Assembly (NCBI GenBank): GCA_958299035.1
Contig: CATQJL010000001.1
Location: forward strand, 27,445,521-27,509,520
DNA: 64,000 nt
Direction: 5' to 3'
From: Cylicocyclus nassatus
Taxonomy: Eukaryota; Nematoda; Chromadorea; Rhabditida; Strongylidae
The notes under the pieces are model-generated. The model was not told the DNA's origin and searched no databases. It saw only the letters and a program-made list of their open reading frames with translations. Below are positions 22,121-31,640 of this stretch, in pieces (the first letter of the stretch is position 1; every line of letters begins with the position of its first letter). Both the position numbers and the translations under genes were made by a program.

Positions 22121-23029
22121 CAGGGTGCGGAGAAGGTATTGTCTTTCGATAAAGTCGAAAAATTCGCCTGGATTCCATATTTTTCTGGTAAATTTGACAT
22201 AAATCTCAAGATTTAAACACATTCTAGCACGTTTAAAAAGAACTGGCCCAGAAGTTCTGCATTTTGAACCGGCGGCGGTCCCTCTTCGCGAAGCATCCCA
22301 CATCATCTTTAGCAACTCTCTTTTACAATTGTGAACAGGTGTGAAATTTTTTGAGAATTATTATGTTTCCAAGTAGATTTGAGAAATCTCCTATTGCTTA
22401 AGAATGCAGTCGTGACTTCGGCATATCCTGAGAGTAGCCAGTTCGCAGTTGCATCAGGAGAAAACTTGTGGATTTTTAGAACGAATATGTTGCCGCGGCG
22501 CAGAGTACGATTGGCGTGGCCCAGAGACTATGGCAATCGATTATTCACAGAAAATCACGATCTGGAAAAAGTCCGATGTTTTACATTATTTCTGTTACTT
22601 TATTTTGATATCTGAAATTTTGAGTCATACTTTGAATGCACTTGATAAAGCAAGAGCAGTTAGACTTGCCCATCATCGAGATTTTTGCGATTTGCTTGGA
22701 TATAATTTTCCTCGTTGAGCCGCAAAACTTAACCCGCTGATTAAGTATGAAACTTCGGAAAATAGAAATTGCTCTACACACTGTCGCAATTTGAAATCGA
22801 TACCACTTTTGGTGGTCAGTTACAATCCAACACGCTCAAACGCTCGGCGATGAACCTGCTAGCAGTAATCACCCGCTTTGCTGGACGGAAGAAGACCGTT
22901 CCAGGTCAAACTTGTCATATTTAATCTCTAAAATTTTGTCTGCATATAGAAATCGAAAAAAAAACATTTTTTATATTTGTGAGGTGTTTTGGGAGGCTAA
23001 CTGAGAGACAGTACTTTTTCCGCACCTTA
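22121..23029. mobile_element. 909-bp CAGGGTGCGG-related TA-flanked element
   Basis: Left end CAGGGTGCGGAGAAGGTATTG; right end, inverted, TAAGGTGCGGAAAAAGTAC. TA at 22119-22120 and 23030-23031. It is related at the ends to the elements at 19149 and 33153 but diverged inside. Two overlapping frames near 22379-22718 (…AEYDWRGPETMAIDYSQK…) could be remnants of a coding region, but no transposase catalytic motif is visible. Confidence 0.7.
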
Positions 23030-23131
23030 TATAAGAAAGTCTATGAAGAGATAAATCATCACATCAGGATTTGTCAAATAGCGATAAACTTTCTTCTAAA
23101 TCCTGTTCTAAAAACTGTATGGTTATTTCAG

Positions 23132-23199
23132 AAGTAGAAACAAAAGCGGAAGCATTAGAGAAATACTTCTCTCTACTGATAAGACTTCTGGCAATCATG
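23132..23199 (+). CDS. Predicted internal exon 2 of the plus-strand gene end
   Basis: A strong GGTTATTTCAG acceptor (to 23131) and a GTAATG donor (23200) enclose 68 nt open in the frame …VETKAEALEKYFSLLIRLLAIM. It begins with two bases that complete the codon left by the exon at 20260-20354 and ends in phase 0, matching the exon at 24648. An alternative upstream acceptor at 23067 would give a 132-nt phase 0-0 exon in the same frame. Predicted helix; no domain recognised. Confidence 0.4.
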
Positions 23200-23439
23200 G
23201 TAATGAGATTTTCGTTGCCGTACCTCACTTCCGTGTTGCTGCTTTGTGGTTTACACGAAACTTACGAAAAGTTCAGGAGTGAAAAAAATGGAAGTTACAA
23301 CAACTATAGCATACGATAGAATGCCTGAACGGTGAAAATAAATTGGATATGGTTCTTTTCAATCTTTCCAAAATATTTGAATGAATTTGACATTTATACT
23401 CCGAAAACTTGAAATTATGGAGTTGCGCAATCGCTTGAC

Positions 23440-24631
23440 CAGGGCCGGTAGTAATCCCCCCGACCTGGCGGCAGGTCTCGTCGGCAGGTCGCTGGCACTT
23501 TTTCCGTGAGGTGGCCAGAAAGTGAAACCCCAAATTTAGGCGGTCCCAGGCCTATTTCCAAAAAATTTTCTCGATAAAGATGCCACCTAGACTCTGTAGA
23601 AAACTCCATTAGAAATCTGCGGTTCTAGAAATCCTTTTGTGGGAAAATATCTGGAAGCGCAGAAGGAGCTGCCGGCAACTTCGCGATGTATAGGCTGTAC
23701 CAACCAGCATCGGTCTCGCGCTGTCATGCCTTGCGAAGGCGCACGGTCGCATGCGACGTGCCTTAACGCGTAGCAGTGTTCGCACGCGTCAAACCGCACC
23801 GTCGCAAGTCGCCACAGGCGCGACGTCACATGACCGATGCTGGTTGGTATAGCCTATAAGTTGCCGGCAACCTGGCGGCAGCTCGTCGAAATATGCAGGA
23901 TGGCAGCTGCCGGCAGGTCAGAGAGCACGGGAAATAGCGTGCTCTTTTGAGAGAGGGAGCTGCCGGCATCTCGACGTGCCCCTACCACGTCGAGGTGGTG
24001 GCACCTTTGCCGACAGCATCTGCGAGTTTGCGAATTGCGGCGATATCACACAATTTACGTCAGGCGAAAAAATCAAAAATTCTACTTTTCATCAAAAAAA
24101 ACTATCATTTTTTTCATTATATGAGTTTTTCTTTTTTTGAACGACGATTTTCTTACAGAGGATAAATCCAGTAATGCCTTAGAATCATTAAGAACATCAT
24201 CTTTTTTGGCAGTCCCTCATAAATCTCGTTTGCACCGATTTCGCCCCTCTCTCGCTCATATCAATCAGCTACTCTTTCAGGTCAAAGTCTCTCACGCAAT
24301 TTATCGATTTCTCTTACAGGCAGCCATTTACCAGCGCGTTCCTACTATTGCTGGTGCAAACGGAAATGGCTGACCAAATGGTCGAATGGTTAACGTGGTG
24401 GAACTCCAAGTTAACGCACAAAGGTTCGACCGCGCGCGAAGTAGCAGTTTTGCGACTGTCTGCGTCATCAAAATTTAATATGCGAAATGATTGCGTGCTA
24501 AGATTACACAGGATTATTGGAACCTACAATCACTCCGCGAGCTGCCGGCGGAGTTGGCATCTTTCCGTGTTGTGTGCCAACTTGCCGGCATCTTTGATGC
24601 CACCAGGTAGGGTAGATTACTACCGGCCCAG
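23440..24631. mobile_element. GGCCGGTAGTAATC foldback element within an intron
   Basis: Left GGGCCGGTAGTAATC followed by CCTGGCGGCAGG pairs with the right GATTACTACCGGCCC preceded by a GCCACCAGG stretch. GCTGCCGGC phrases recur inside both halves. The right end lies only 16 bp before the next exon. Open frames in the interior (24137-24600) look like composition effects, though acceptor-like CTTTCAG and CTTACAG sites occur. A 166-bp MITE is nested at 23691. No target duplication was seen. Confidence 0.65.
23691..23856. mobile_element. 166-bp TA-flanked GC-rich MITE
   Basis: Left TAGGCTGTACCAACCAGCAT and right, inverted, TAGGCTATACCAACCAGCAT, each flanked by TA. The interior is rich in CG dinucleotides (…CGCACGCGTCAAACCGCACC…). 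A related CGCGTCAAACGCGCC phrase occurs near 27706. It sits inside the foldback element above. Confidence 0.8.
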
Positions 24632-24647
24632 ATTAACGTATTGTCAG

Positions 24648-24866
24648 ATTGTAGTGGATGAGTGCACGTGTGCATTAACTCAATTGGCTTCAATTCCAAG
24701 CGTTTTTGCTACTGGGGGAGTTACCAAAGTTTCGGAAAGAGGCCTCGGTGGCAGTTATATTCAAGCGCGAGCAAAGGCAATGCTAACTAAGCTAAGCAAG
24801 GCATCTAACTTCCGCTTAGACAGTATCACTACTCCAGCCGGTCAGATACTGGAAAAGCTAGTGTAA
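24648..24866 (+). CDS. Predicted terminal exon of the plus-strand gene
   Basis: After a GTATTGTCAG acceptor, 219 nt are open in phase 0 to a TAA at 24864-24866 that overlaps an AATAAA signal (24865-24870). It encodes 72 residues, starting IVVDECTCALTQLASIPSVF and continuing with a glycine-rich patch (…ERGLGGSY…) and a basic helix (…ARAKAMLTKLSKAS…), ending LEKLV. Codon usage is more balanced than in the surrounding repeats. In phase it follows the exon at 23132-23199 across an intron that contains the foldback element. Function not recognised. Confidence 0.5.
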   Translation: MVVDECTCALTQLASIPSVFATGGVTKVSERGLGGSYIQARAKAMLTKLSKASNFRLDSITTPAGQILEKLV

Positions 24867-24955
24867 TAAATTCTACTTGCCCGGAGGAGAGGGGGGGGGG
24901 CACTTCACTACCCTCTAATTTAGTTTCTCGGGTCGGCACTCTGAATCAAAATAAA

Positions 24956-25228
24956 TTAGATAATCAAAATAAAATGGATAATGTTTTGGTCCTCTAGTTG
25001 ATAATCAGTTAAAAGTCTTTCACTACGATTTTTTACTAAAAATTTCAATTCATTACATTTAAAAGGCATCCACGGTAATAATGGAAAAGTTTTGACTGGA
25101 TTGTACCAAGACGTCTGTTTTGCCAGGAATACGCTTCTCACTTTTGGAGTTCTTTTTGCAAGAAAAGTATGGTCCTCCAAAAAAATGCGAAAAACTTTCA
25201 TTCTGTCTTCTTTACAAATGCTTTCCAA
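24956..25228 (-). CDS. Possible coding segment, unrecognised
   Basis: Minus-strand open frame of 90 codons with coding-like composition (…RIFLEDHTFLAKRTPKV…, …PVKTFPLLPWMPF…, …SERLLTDYQLEDQN…), ending in TAA. It converges on the plus-strand gene above. It could be a last exon, since the upstream context has acceptor-like 'GTAAAG', but no consensus acceptor is present. No family recognised; a transposon-derived origin is possible. Confidence 0.3.
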   Translation of the reverse strand: MESICKEDRMKVFRIFLEDHTFLAKRTPKVRSVFLAKQTSWYNPVKTFPLLPWMPFKCNELKFLVKNRSERLLTDYQLEDQNIIHFILII

Positions 25229-25439
25229 ATTCTAAACGTCCTTGATCTTCCCCTCCTTTTAATTATACTTTCTCTCTTAGATTTACGACAACTTATTTGC
25301 AAGAATCTAGTGTTTTACTTCCGCTTTTTGAGGTTGAAAACAAAACAATGCATAGTGAATGAATAATCAGACTTTGCACTATTCCCGCAGAAGGATTTTC
25401 CATCGGATACCGCGAACTTGGTAATAGATTTATTCTTAA

Positions 25440-25578
25440 TCAATAATTTTTTCTTTTGTGCCTTATAGCAAAGCGGCTTAGTCTATCCCGTGTAAAATAG
25501 TCTGTTGCATGAATCTGAGAGATTTCACATAAAACTGGCATCTCAGAAAGTTTTACAGTTTCCAAACACTGGTGACTA
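25440..25578 (-). CDS. Predicted terminal exon of a minus-strand gene
   Basis: A GTAATTTTCAG acceptor on the minus strand precedes 139 nt open in phase 2 to a TGA at 25440-25442; AATAAA lies at 25429-25434, a normal distance for cleavage. The peptide reads …CLETVKLSEMPVLCEISQIH… and ends in a basic tail RHKRKNY. The same frame stays open upstream to 25649, so the exon may be longer. No domain recognised. It is convergent with the plus-strand gene that ends at 24866. Confidence 0.42.
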
Positions 25579-26023
25579 CTGAAAATTACTTGGCATTCCC
25601 TTGTTTTCATGAATTCTGACTTTAGAGCTAATTCCCCTCCACAACGCAAGATTCACACGTTTTGAGAGATTTTTGGTTCCAATGATAACTGAGAACGTGG
25701 AATTTCATACTTTCACTACTTTCATGCGCGTTATGTGGTCCTTACTCGCTTTGTTGGGTGATGTGGGGCTGTCCTCGCGCACCATAATTACCATGTGTGG
25801 CTTTTAGGCGCAAGTCTTACAAGTGAAGTTCGCTTAGTCGAAGTGGCGATTCGGAAGAAGATCTATACCAATGGATAGCACTCAGAAAGCTGATCTCAGA
25901 TATACCTTTTATATCTGCGACGCATTGTTCTGAAAAAAGTTATGAGCTTTTCTAAAGCCAAGTTTTCGTGCATTTTGAGTCGCAAAAATCATGATAATCG
26001 CTACGGAAAAGTGTGCAAGCTTA

Positions 26024-26392
26024 AAGGCAGTGTCCAGGCAAATCTGGGCAGTGGGATTTTCGCCTAGAAGCTTATGAGGGGGTCCTAACTAAGGCACTGC
26101 CCAAGCGGCAGTGCAAAAGATTCATCCACGGCTGAGAAATTTGTCCCTAAACCCTCCGCGTCTGCGCCGTGAACGTAACACTTAGGATGGGTCCCGGTGC
26201 GAACATGGTGTTAAAGTGAGCAAAGTCGTTCTCGGGTTACGGTCAAGGCGCGAATGCGGGGTTTTTGGGGGCGGATTCCTCAGCCGTGAATGAACCATTT
26301 GCCCTGCCGCTTGGGCAGTGCGCTAGTCAGGACCCCTTCATCACTTTCCAGGCAAAAACCTCACGTGCTCAGATTTGCCTGGACACTGCCTT
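26024..26392. mobile_element. 369-bp AAGGCAGTGTCC MITE
   Basis: A 23-bp perfect TIR starts AAGGCAGTGTCCAGGCAAAT. Subterminal repeats include GGCACTGCCCAAGCGGCAGT against CTGCCGCTTGGGCAGTGC. It is flanked by CAAGCTTA (26016-26023) and CAAGCTTG (26393-26400), an 8-bp duplication with one mismatch, as in hAT-group insertions. The target is itself a palindrome at the centre of the host MITE. Confidence 0.8.
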
Positions 26393-26519
26393 CAAGCTTG
26401 CATACTTTTGTGTAGCGATTATCATAATTTTGCGACTTAAAATGCACGAAAATTTGGCTTTAGAAAAGCTCATGACTTTTTTCAGAACAATGCATCGCAG
26501 ATATAGAAGGTATATCTGA

Positions 26520-26975
26520 CAAGGGAAGTCACTTAACTTGGGTCGGCCTTTTGAAATGGGACACATTTATTTAGAAACAGCTCGGAATGCTGATTTTAAA
26601 TATGCTGTCCTTAGCTGCGAAGCGTTCGCCTGAAGCGGTTATGAGCTTTTTAGTATGTATAATTGACATATAACTGAATATGGAAAGAAGGCCTTTAGAT
26701 GAAAATCTGCCTTAAAAAGTGGAAAATTAAAATAACATCAAACTAAGTCATTTGGCTTTGATGGGGTGTTGTATGCATTTGAGCTACTACCTGGATGACG
26801 ATACCTTAGCATGCCTAAGTCGGTCAGCATGTAAACTTTGCTTAGGAAAAAGCTCATAACTCGCTCCAGAAAAATGCTTCGCAGCTAAGGACAGCACGTT
26901 TGGAATCAGCGTTCCAAGCTGATTCTAAATACATGTGTCTTTTTAAAAGGCACCTAAGTTAAGTGACTTCCCTTG
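26520..26975. mobile_element. CAAGGGAAG/TNA MITE, copy 5 (456 bp), nested in copy 4
   Basis: Ends CAAGGGAAGTCACTTAACTT and the perfect inverse, flanked by TGA on both sides (26517-26519, 26976-26978). The arms pair over TCCTTAGCTGCGAAGCGTTC and GCTTCGCAGCTAAGGACAG. It is inserted inside an older member of the same family. Confidence 0.9.
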
Positions 26976-27057
26976 TGAGATCAGCGTTTCAGGGTCTATC
27001 CAATAGTACAAATTTCCTTCCGAATTTCCACTTCGACTAAGTGAACTTCCCTTGTTA

Positions 27058-28763
27058 GACAACGGCTGAAGAAGGCGGATCGCGAATCCGAGCCTTCTTC
27101 AACCAAGTTTTGGGCGCGAGCAAATCTTAGCGAGCTTTTGGTCTTTTCTACATCGCATGATCTACCAACGGGGTCCTAGAGTCTTCTGCTAGCGCTCGTC
27201 GAATAATTGCGCATGAGTTCTTTCAACTAGCGCCCATCAGTTAATTAGCAAGGAAGCCACTTACAGACAAGCGAACTGTTTTCCCTCACGTCATATTACT
27301 AACACTTTACGGAAGTGTCATTGTCTTTTTCCAGCAACCGTTTTTCTCAAAATTGTCGGAATTATAGCTTAAGTGCTACCTCGGATGTTTACAGTGCTTA
27401 AGACCTTATGTGATTCAGAACATGAGTTTTTTGGGCGAAGTTTTCCAAAATTTGTTCTTCTCAAAAATTCTCTGCTACTCTCAGTAGCAGAGGATTTTTG
27501 CAAACTAAATGCACTGCCTCTTCAAAACACTTATAGCCATTATGCAAAAATTTGAGGAATGTAGCACTTTTATATGAAGAACCTTCGTTGCAGCAACGTT
27601 GATAAGGATGCCGTTCAATTACAACCTTTTGAAGCGGTTTGTTTATAGCATTTCGAAAAAAGTTTGCTTTCGGTGTGCCTCAACAGGCGGACATTGGAGT
27701 TCGCGCGCGTCAAACGCGCCGTCGCCAAACGATGTTTTTGTAACAGCATACATGACTAGTTCTCAGTGTATGCGTAACGATATGGCACCAATTTTTGTAA
27801 GCGAACGGAGAGAGGCTAGTGGAAACAAAGTACGAAAAATTATGAAAAACTTATGTGAACGGAACCAGTAATAAGCACTTTTTCCGGAAATTTAGCAAAA
27901 TTGGTAAATGAAGATATGAATTCAAATGGCTCGTTTGCAACGTGCAGATGACGATTTGGTATGAAACTTGGTACGTACGTGGACACAAGCCTGGAGTTAA
28001 CTTAGAAGTTTCATTGAAAAAATATGTAACTGAAGTTGTGGCAAACTTTTTATGAAAATTTCCCTCTACCAAAAAACGTGGAAAAATGGCTCGCTTGCAA
28101 CGCAGAGGTGCGAAATCGCGCGAGATTTGATGTGTATATGCGCAGTAGGACTAAGTAACAAAGTATGAAAATTTATGAAAAACTTATGTAAATGAGGAGC
28201 GTGCCCAACTTATTTCCAAATTAGATTGATTCCAGATTAGGTTGTCATTTGACAACCTAGTGACAACCTGAGGTTGTAAAAACTTTCAATTCACATAATT
28301 TTCTCAAGATTTTTACATAAATCTACTCTACACCTAAAGATTAGTATACAGTAACATTTTGGTTTCAAAACTCTTCCTCTCTTTTCTGCTAGAACCTAAA
28401 ATTCCATTAAAAGCACCATTCTTGAAGAGAAAAGCGCGCTCCAATCGATACGGCGCCGAGAACGGCACCTCGCAGTCCTACAACCGGCCTGCTTTAACAT
28501 TTTTTCATTCCTTTCGCTTCTTTCTTTCTCGTATACACGTTTTTCGTCCGTTCTAGATTGTGAATCGATTTTCCATTGAGTTCAGGTGTATCTAGTTGTT
28601 CAAAATGTTTAATCTTTTTCCGAAGCGGCATTAAAGAATAGCTTGTTTGTTTTGAAAATTTCATGCATCATTTTGTTACTTTCTATAAAATGCATGTTTT
28701 GCATCTTTCTTACATACGATCGTTACCATCTTGCTTCCTAAGTTCTTCTCAGTCTACAGAGTA
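27058..28763. other. Repeat-like stretch with a duplicated ~330-bp motif; one weak exon candidate
   Basis: Phrases ACAAAGTA.GAAAA.TTATGA and AAATGGCTCG.TTGCAACG occur twice (27826 and 28157; 27925 and 28085), partly reordered. The phrase AAAAACTTATGT recurs near 36647. The plus-strand stretch 28393-28490 after a CTGCTAG acceptor is open and GC-richer (…LKRKARSNRYGAENGTSQ…), which may be an exon of the gene ending at 29211, but no donor is clear. Confidence 0.3.
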
Positions 28764-28931
28764 CGGCTCTGGCCAGACTTCGCTCAAAAGAGCCTAAAAG
28801 CGCCCAAAAGCGCCCAAACTTCTTTAACCTCTCCTCACTCTCTTTCATCTCTCCTCATGCGAGAAAGTGAAGAGACACTAGGGAAATTTGGGCGCTTTTG
28901 GGAGCTTTTGAGCGAAGTTTGGCTGGGACCA
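28764..28931. mobile_element. 168-bp TA-flanked MITE
   Basis: The left CAGACTTCGCTCAAAAG… and right …CTTTTGAGCGAAGTTTGG pair, followed inward by AAAAGCGCCCAAA and TTTGGGCGCTTTT. TA flanks both sides (28762-28763, 28932-28933). Confidence 0.75.
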
Positions 28932-28990
28932 TAAAGTACTACTACTGACCGTTGAGTGCTTGGCTTCTAAACAGTATTTGCCATTTACAG

Positions 28991-29211
28991 ATTAATGGCG
29001 CCACCTTTCTTATGTTGCCGAAGCTTAACCTGTTGCAATTCAGACATTCTCCGTTGCAAATTTGCTTAGGAGACATCAAAAGGCTCAGTGGAGCAACAGT
29101 TATTCTGAAGAATGTAAGTTTATCTTTGTATGGTTAATTTGTGGTACTCTCCATTTATACTTATAGTCTCTTTCTTTGCCGACCTCTCCATGGGTGTCAA
29201 CATCAGCATAA
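28991..29211 (+). CDS. Predicted last two exons of a plus-strand gene
   Basis: Acceptor TATTTGCCATTTACAG, exon 28991-29113 (123 nt, phase 0-0) encoding INGATFLMLPKLNLLQF… and …GDIKRLSGATVILKN, donor GTAAGT. A 53-nt intron then ends in ATACTTATAG, and a 15-codon last exon (29167-29211) ends SLPTSPWVSTSA and TAA. Splice sites and intron size are textbook for a nematode. The I-x-G-x-x-L-x-x-L pattern faintly recalls SAM domains, but this is too weak to assert. After the acceptor another frame is open for 56 codons to 29333, but it does not match the exon phase. Confidence 0.5.
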
Positions 29212-29379
29212 CTAGTCAGTCATTATTATTTGTTAAGTGTCAGAAAGGAAAGAAGAAGTCAATTCCAGTTGAGGACGTTTGGGATCGAAAAATTGAAGGA
29301 TGGCTTTTTTGGGTGTTAATTTTTAATGAATGAATTTCCTTGGTAAAATGTTCACTGCGCAATCACTGGGATTATTTTG

Positions 29380-29464
29380 GGTCAAAGGAGAAATCGTAAA
29401 AAAAATTTTGGGTCATAGGGGAATTCGTTTTCGAAAGCTTTTGACAACCTCGTGCCGGGCCCTG
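29380..29464 (+). repeat. Solo right end of a CTCGTGCCGGGCCCTG element
   Basis: Ends CTCGTGCCGGGCCCTG at 29449-29464, preceded by 'GGGGAATTCGTTTTCGAAA'. Same organisation as 36985-37076 and, inverted, 15783-15870. Confidence 0.45.
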
Positions 29465-29934
29465 GTTTAAAAAAGCGTTTACTGGACATAAAGTTGGAAT
29501 TTGGTTAAGCATTGAAGGTAAGATTATTTCCTCTCAAAATAGTATAGATATTATAGGTATTTTTGCCATTCATGTATTTTCATTGTAATTCAAAGAATTA
29601 GCAATGAACGCGAGAACGCCTTCGAGGCGTTCGGGGAAACAATTTGAGGAAGATGTCAACGCGCTGCTTCTTCACAGCATGCTTCACCACTTTTCGATCT
29701 ACATATGTCGAAAAAATAAGCAAACCTCAGCCCAGTTCCCGTGCAAATTTCGTCTTCTGGAAACGATCAATACTGTAGTATATTTTTCAACTGGTCTTCA
29801 ATTTTGCACCAATTTTGTTCCCCATCCATGCCCTCCCATTTGTGCGCGCTCATCCAATCACCGTTCTGGAAAGCCGGCTTGTGGGTTCTCGGGAATGGGG
29901 ATTGTCGGGATTTTCACGGATTCTCGACTTCATA
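29465..29934. other. Intergenic, nothing firm
   Basis: Open frames on the plus strand (29604-30014) have no acceptor or donor context and run into the following transposon end, so I do not call them genes. Confidence 0.35.
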
Positions 29935-31301
29935 AAGTGCGGTTCATAATTATACGAACACCCAAAATTTTGCAAGTTTTTGGACTTTTTGGGAGGGACT
30001 CAAAAAGCCGTTGATAGCACGCGATACAACACAGCCGAAAACAGTATATGATCCATAAGAATGGAAATGGATGTCAATCTTAGGAGTGTTTTTGCGCCTA
30101 ATGCAAATTTTTAGCGATTCATAACTATACAAACACCTCAAACAAAGGTCCATTTTTCATTCAAGATTGCAATTATTTGAGTCCAAATTTTTTGTAGAGT
30201 TACAGTAACAAAGTATGACATATCTGCTACACACTGAACCCAGTGCAGTTCGAAAAGAGGACCGTTACTTTTTTCAGAAGGCTCTAAATGCTTTTGGAGT
30301 GATTGCGCTTTAAAAACATCCGTTCTTCTGCGGTTTAAGCGCTCTAATTAGCTTCTACCAAAGCTATGATATAGAATAAGCTCTTTCGATAGGTATTTTG
30401 TTTGGCGCTTGGAAAATCTTTTCAACCAAGTTCCGACCTTACTTTAGAGTTAGCACAATTTCGAGCCTCAAAACTCAGCTTTTCTCTTGCGCAAACATTT
30501 GATATGAAGCAGCTGCATTGTTTGCATGATGATGTTTCGATGCCAAAGTTTTTGAGTTTTTTGTAGAACTGATCTTGAGGCTGTGGAGCTACAAACCGAA
30601 TAAAGGTGTGATTGCAATAGTAAAAACAGTGTTTTTGGTGAAATGACGTCTGCGTGGCCAAAGCAACGCTCAACGCTGCTGATTTTTTTTAGCCAAATAT
30701 ACAGTCTTGTAAACTTCTACATACTACATGCTTACTTCATTGTACGCTTCAGACCTGAGTTTTGAGGCTCGAAATTGTGCTAACTCTAAAGTAAGGTGAA
30801 CTTGGTTGGAAAACGGCGCGAAATCGCAAAGATTTTCCAAGCGTCAAACAAAATACCTATCGAAAGAGCTTATTTTATCTCATAGCTTTGGTAGAAGCCA
30901 AGCAGAGCGCGTAAACCACAGAAGAACGGATGTTTTTGGAGATCACTCCAAAAGCATTTAGAGCCTTCTGAAAAAAGTAGCGTCCTCTTTTTGAATTGCA
31001 CTGGTTTCAGTGTGTGGCAGACATGTCAGACTTTGTCACTGTAACTCTACAAAAAATTTGGACTCAAATGATTGCAATCTTGAATGAAAAATGGACCTTT
31101 TTTGAGGTGTTCGTATAATTATGAACCGCTGAAAATTGGCGCAAAAACACTCCTACAATTGACATGGATTTTCATTCTTATAGATCACATACCGTTTTCG
31201 GCTGTGTTCTATCGCGTGGCACCAACGGCTTTTTGAGATTCTCCCAAAAAGTCCAAAAACTTACAAAATTTTGGGTGTACGTATAATTATAAACCGCACT
31301 T
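29935..31301. mobile_element. AAGTGCGG-type foldback element, copy 2 (1367 bp, uninterrupted)
   Basis: TA-flanked (29933-29934, 31302-31303). Ends read GTGCGGTTCATAATTATACG and the inverse. Each arm repeats the terminal phrase about 175 bp inside (near 30116 and 31099). The arms then pair over AAATTTTTTGTAGAGTTACA and beyond, so nearly the whole element can fold into one hairpin. No transposase frame. It is the reference for the LINE-interrupted copy at 5403-9400. Confidence 0.85.
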
Positions 31302-31303
31302 TA

Positions 31304-31638
31304 TTTGGAATCAGGGACATGAGAAGGGCCTGAAACGACAAAAACCTGAAAGTCGAGAATCTGGGTGGACGGTACTTTTAATCTATGGTATGAAATACAC
31401 TATGTTGAACCATTAGAAGCGGTAAATTTACACATCACTCCTTATTTTGTGGGATGAGAAAATCGCGATGTTTTTTTTATCGAAGTACGATTACAGCTGT
31501 TATGCGAATATTTGGAAAAGAGAAGTTGAGCTTTACTTTTACACTAGAATCTGTGGCTGATGAAGACATGTTCAAGTAAAGCGTAGAGAATCAAAGCATC
31601 TTAGTTTCAAATCTTGTTATGCAGTTTCGTGCATGCGC
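31304..31638. other. Intergenic, nothing recognised
   Basis: Short AT-rich stretch between two TA-flanked elements. No coding frame, splice pair or inverted repeat noticed. Confidence 0.35.
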
Positions 31639-31640
31639 TA

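Larger units (their letters stand above)
25820..27054. mobile_element. CAAGGGAAG/TNA MITE, copy 4, carrying two nested MITEs
   Basis: Outer ends CAAGTGAAGTTCGCTTAGTC and, inverted, CAAGGGAAGTTCACTTAGTC, flanked by TTA on both sides (25817-25819, 27055-27057). The inner sequence pairs as in the other copies. Two later insertions are recognised at 26024-26392 and 26520-26975; without them and their duplications the element is about 400 bp. Confidence 0.85.

Noticed and set aside
24421..24450. GGTTCGACC as a tRNA B-box
   Set aside because: No A-box, no cloverleaf and no acceptor stem around it; no tRNA gene was found anywhere in the window.
23440..24600. Coding exon in the interior frame …FLAVPHKSRLHRFRPSLAH…
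   Set aside because: Lies within the foldback element and several acceptor-like sites give conflicting frames; more likely repeat sequence.
27465..27505. 10-bp hairpin CTCTGCTACT/AGTAGCAGAG as a possible microRNA
   Set aside because: The stem is far too short for a pre-miRNA and there is no further pairing.
28991..29113. SAM domain in the 41-residue exon
   Set aside because: Only a loose hydrophobic pattern matches; too short and weak to name the domain.
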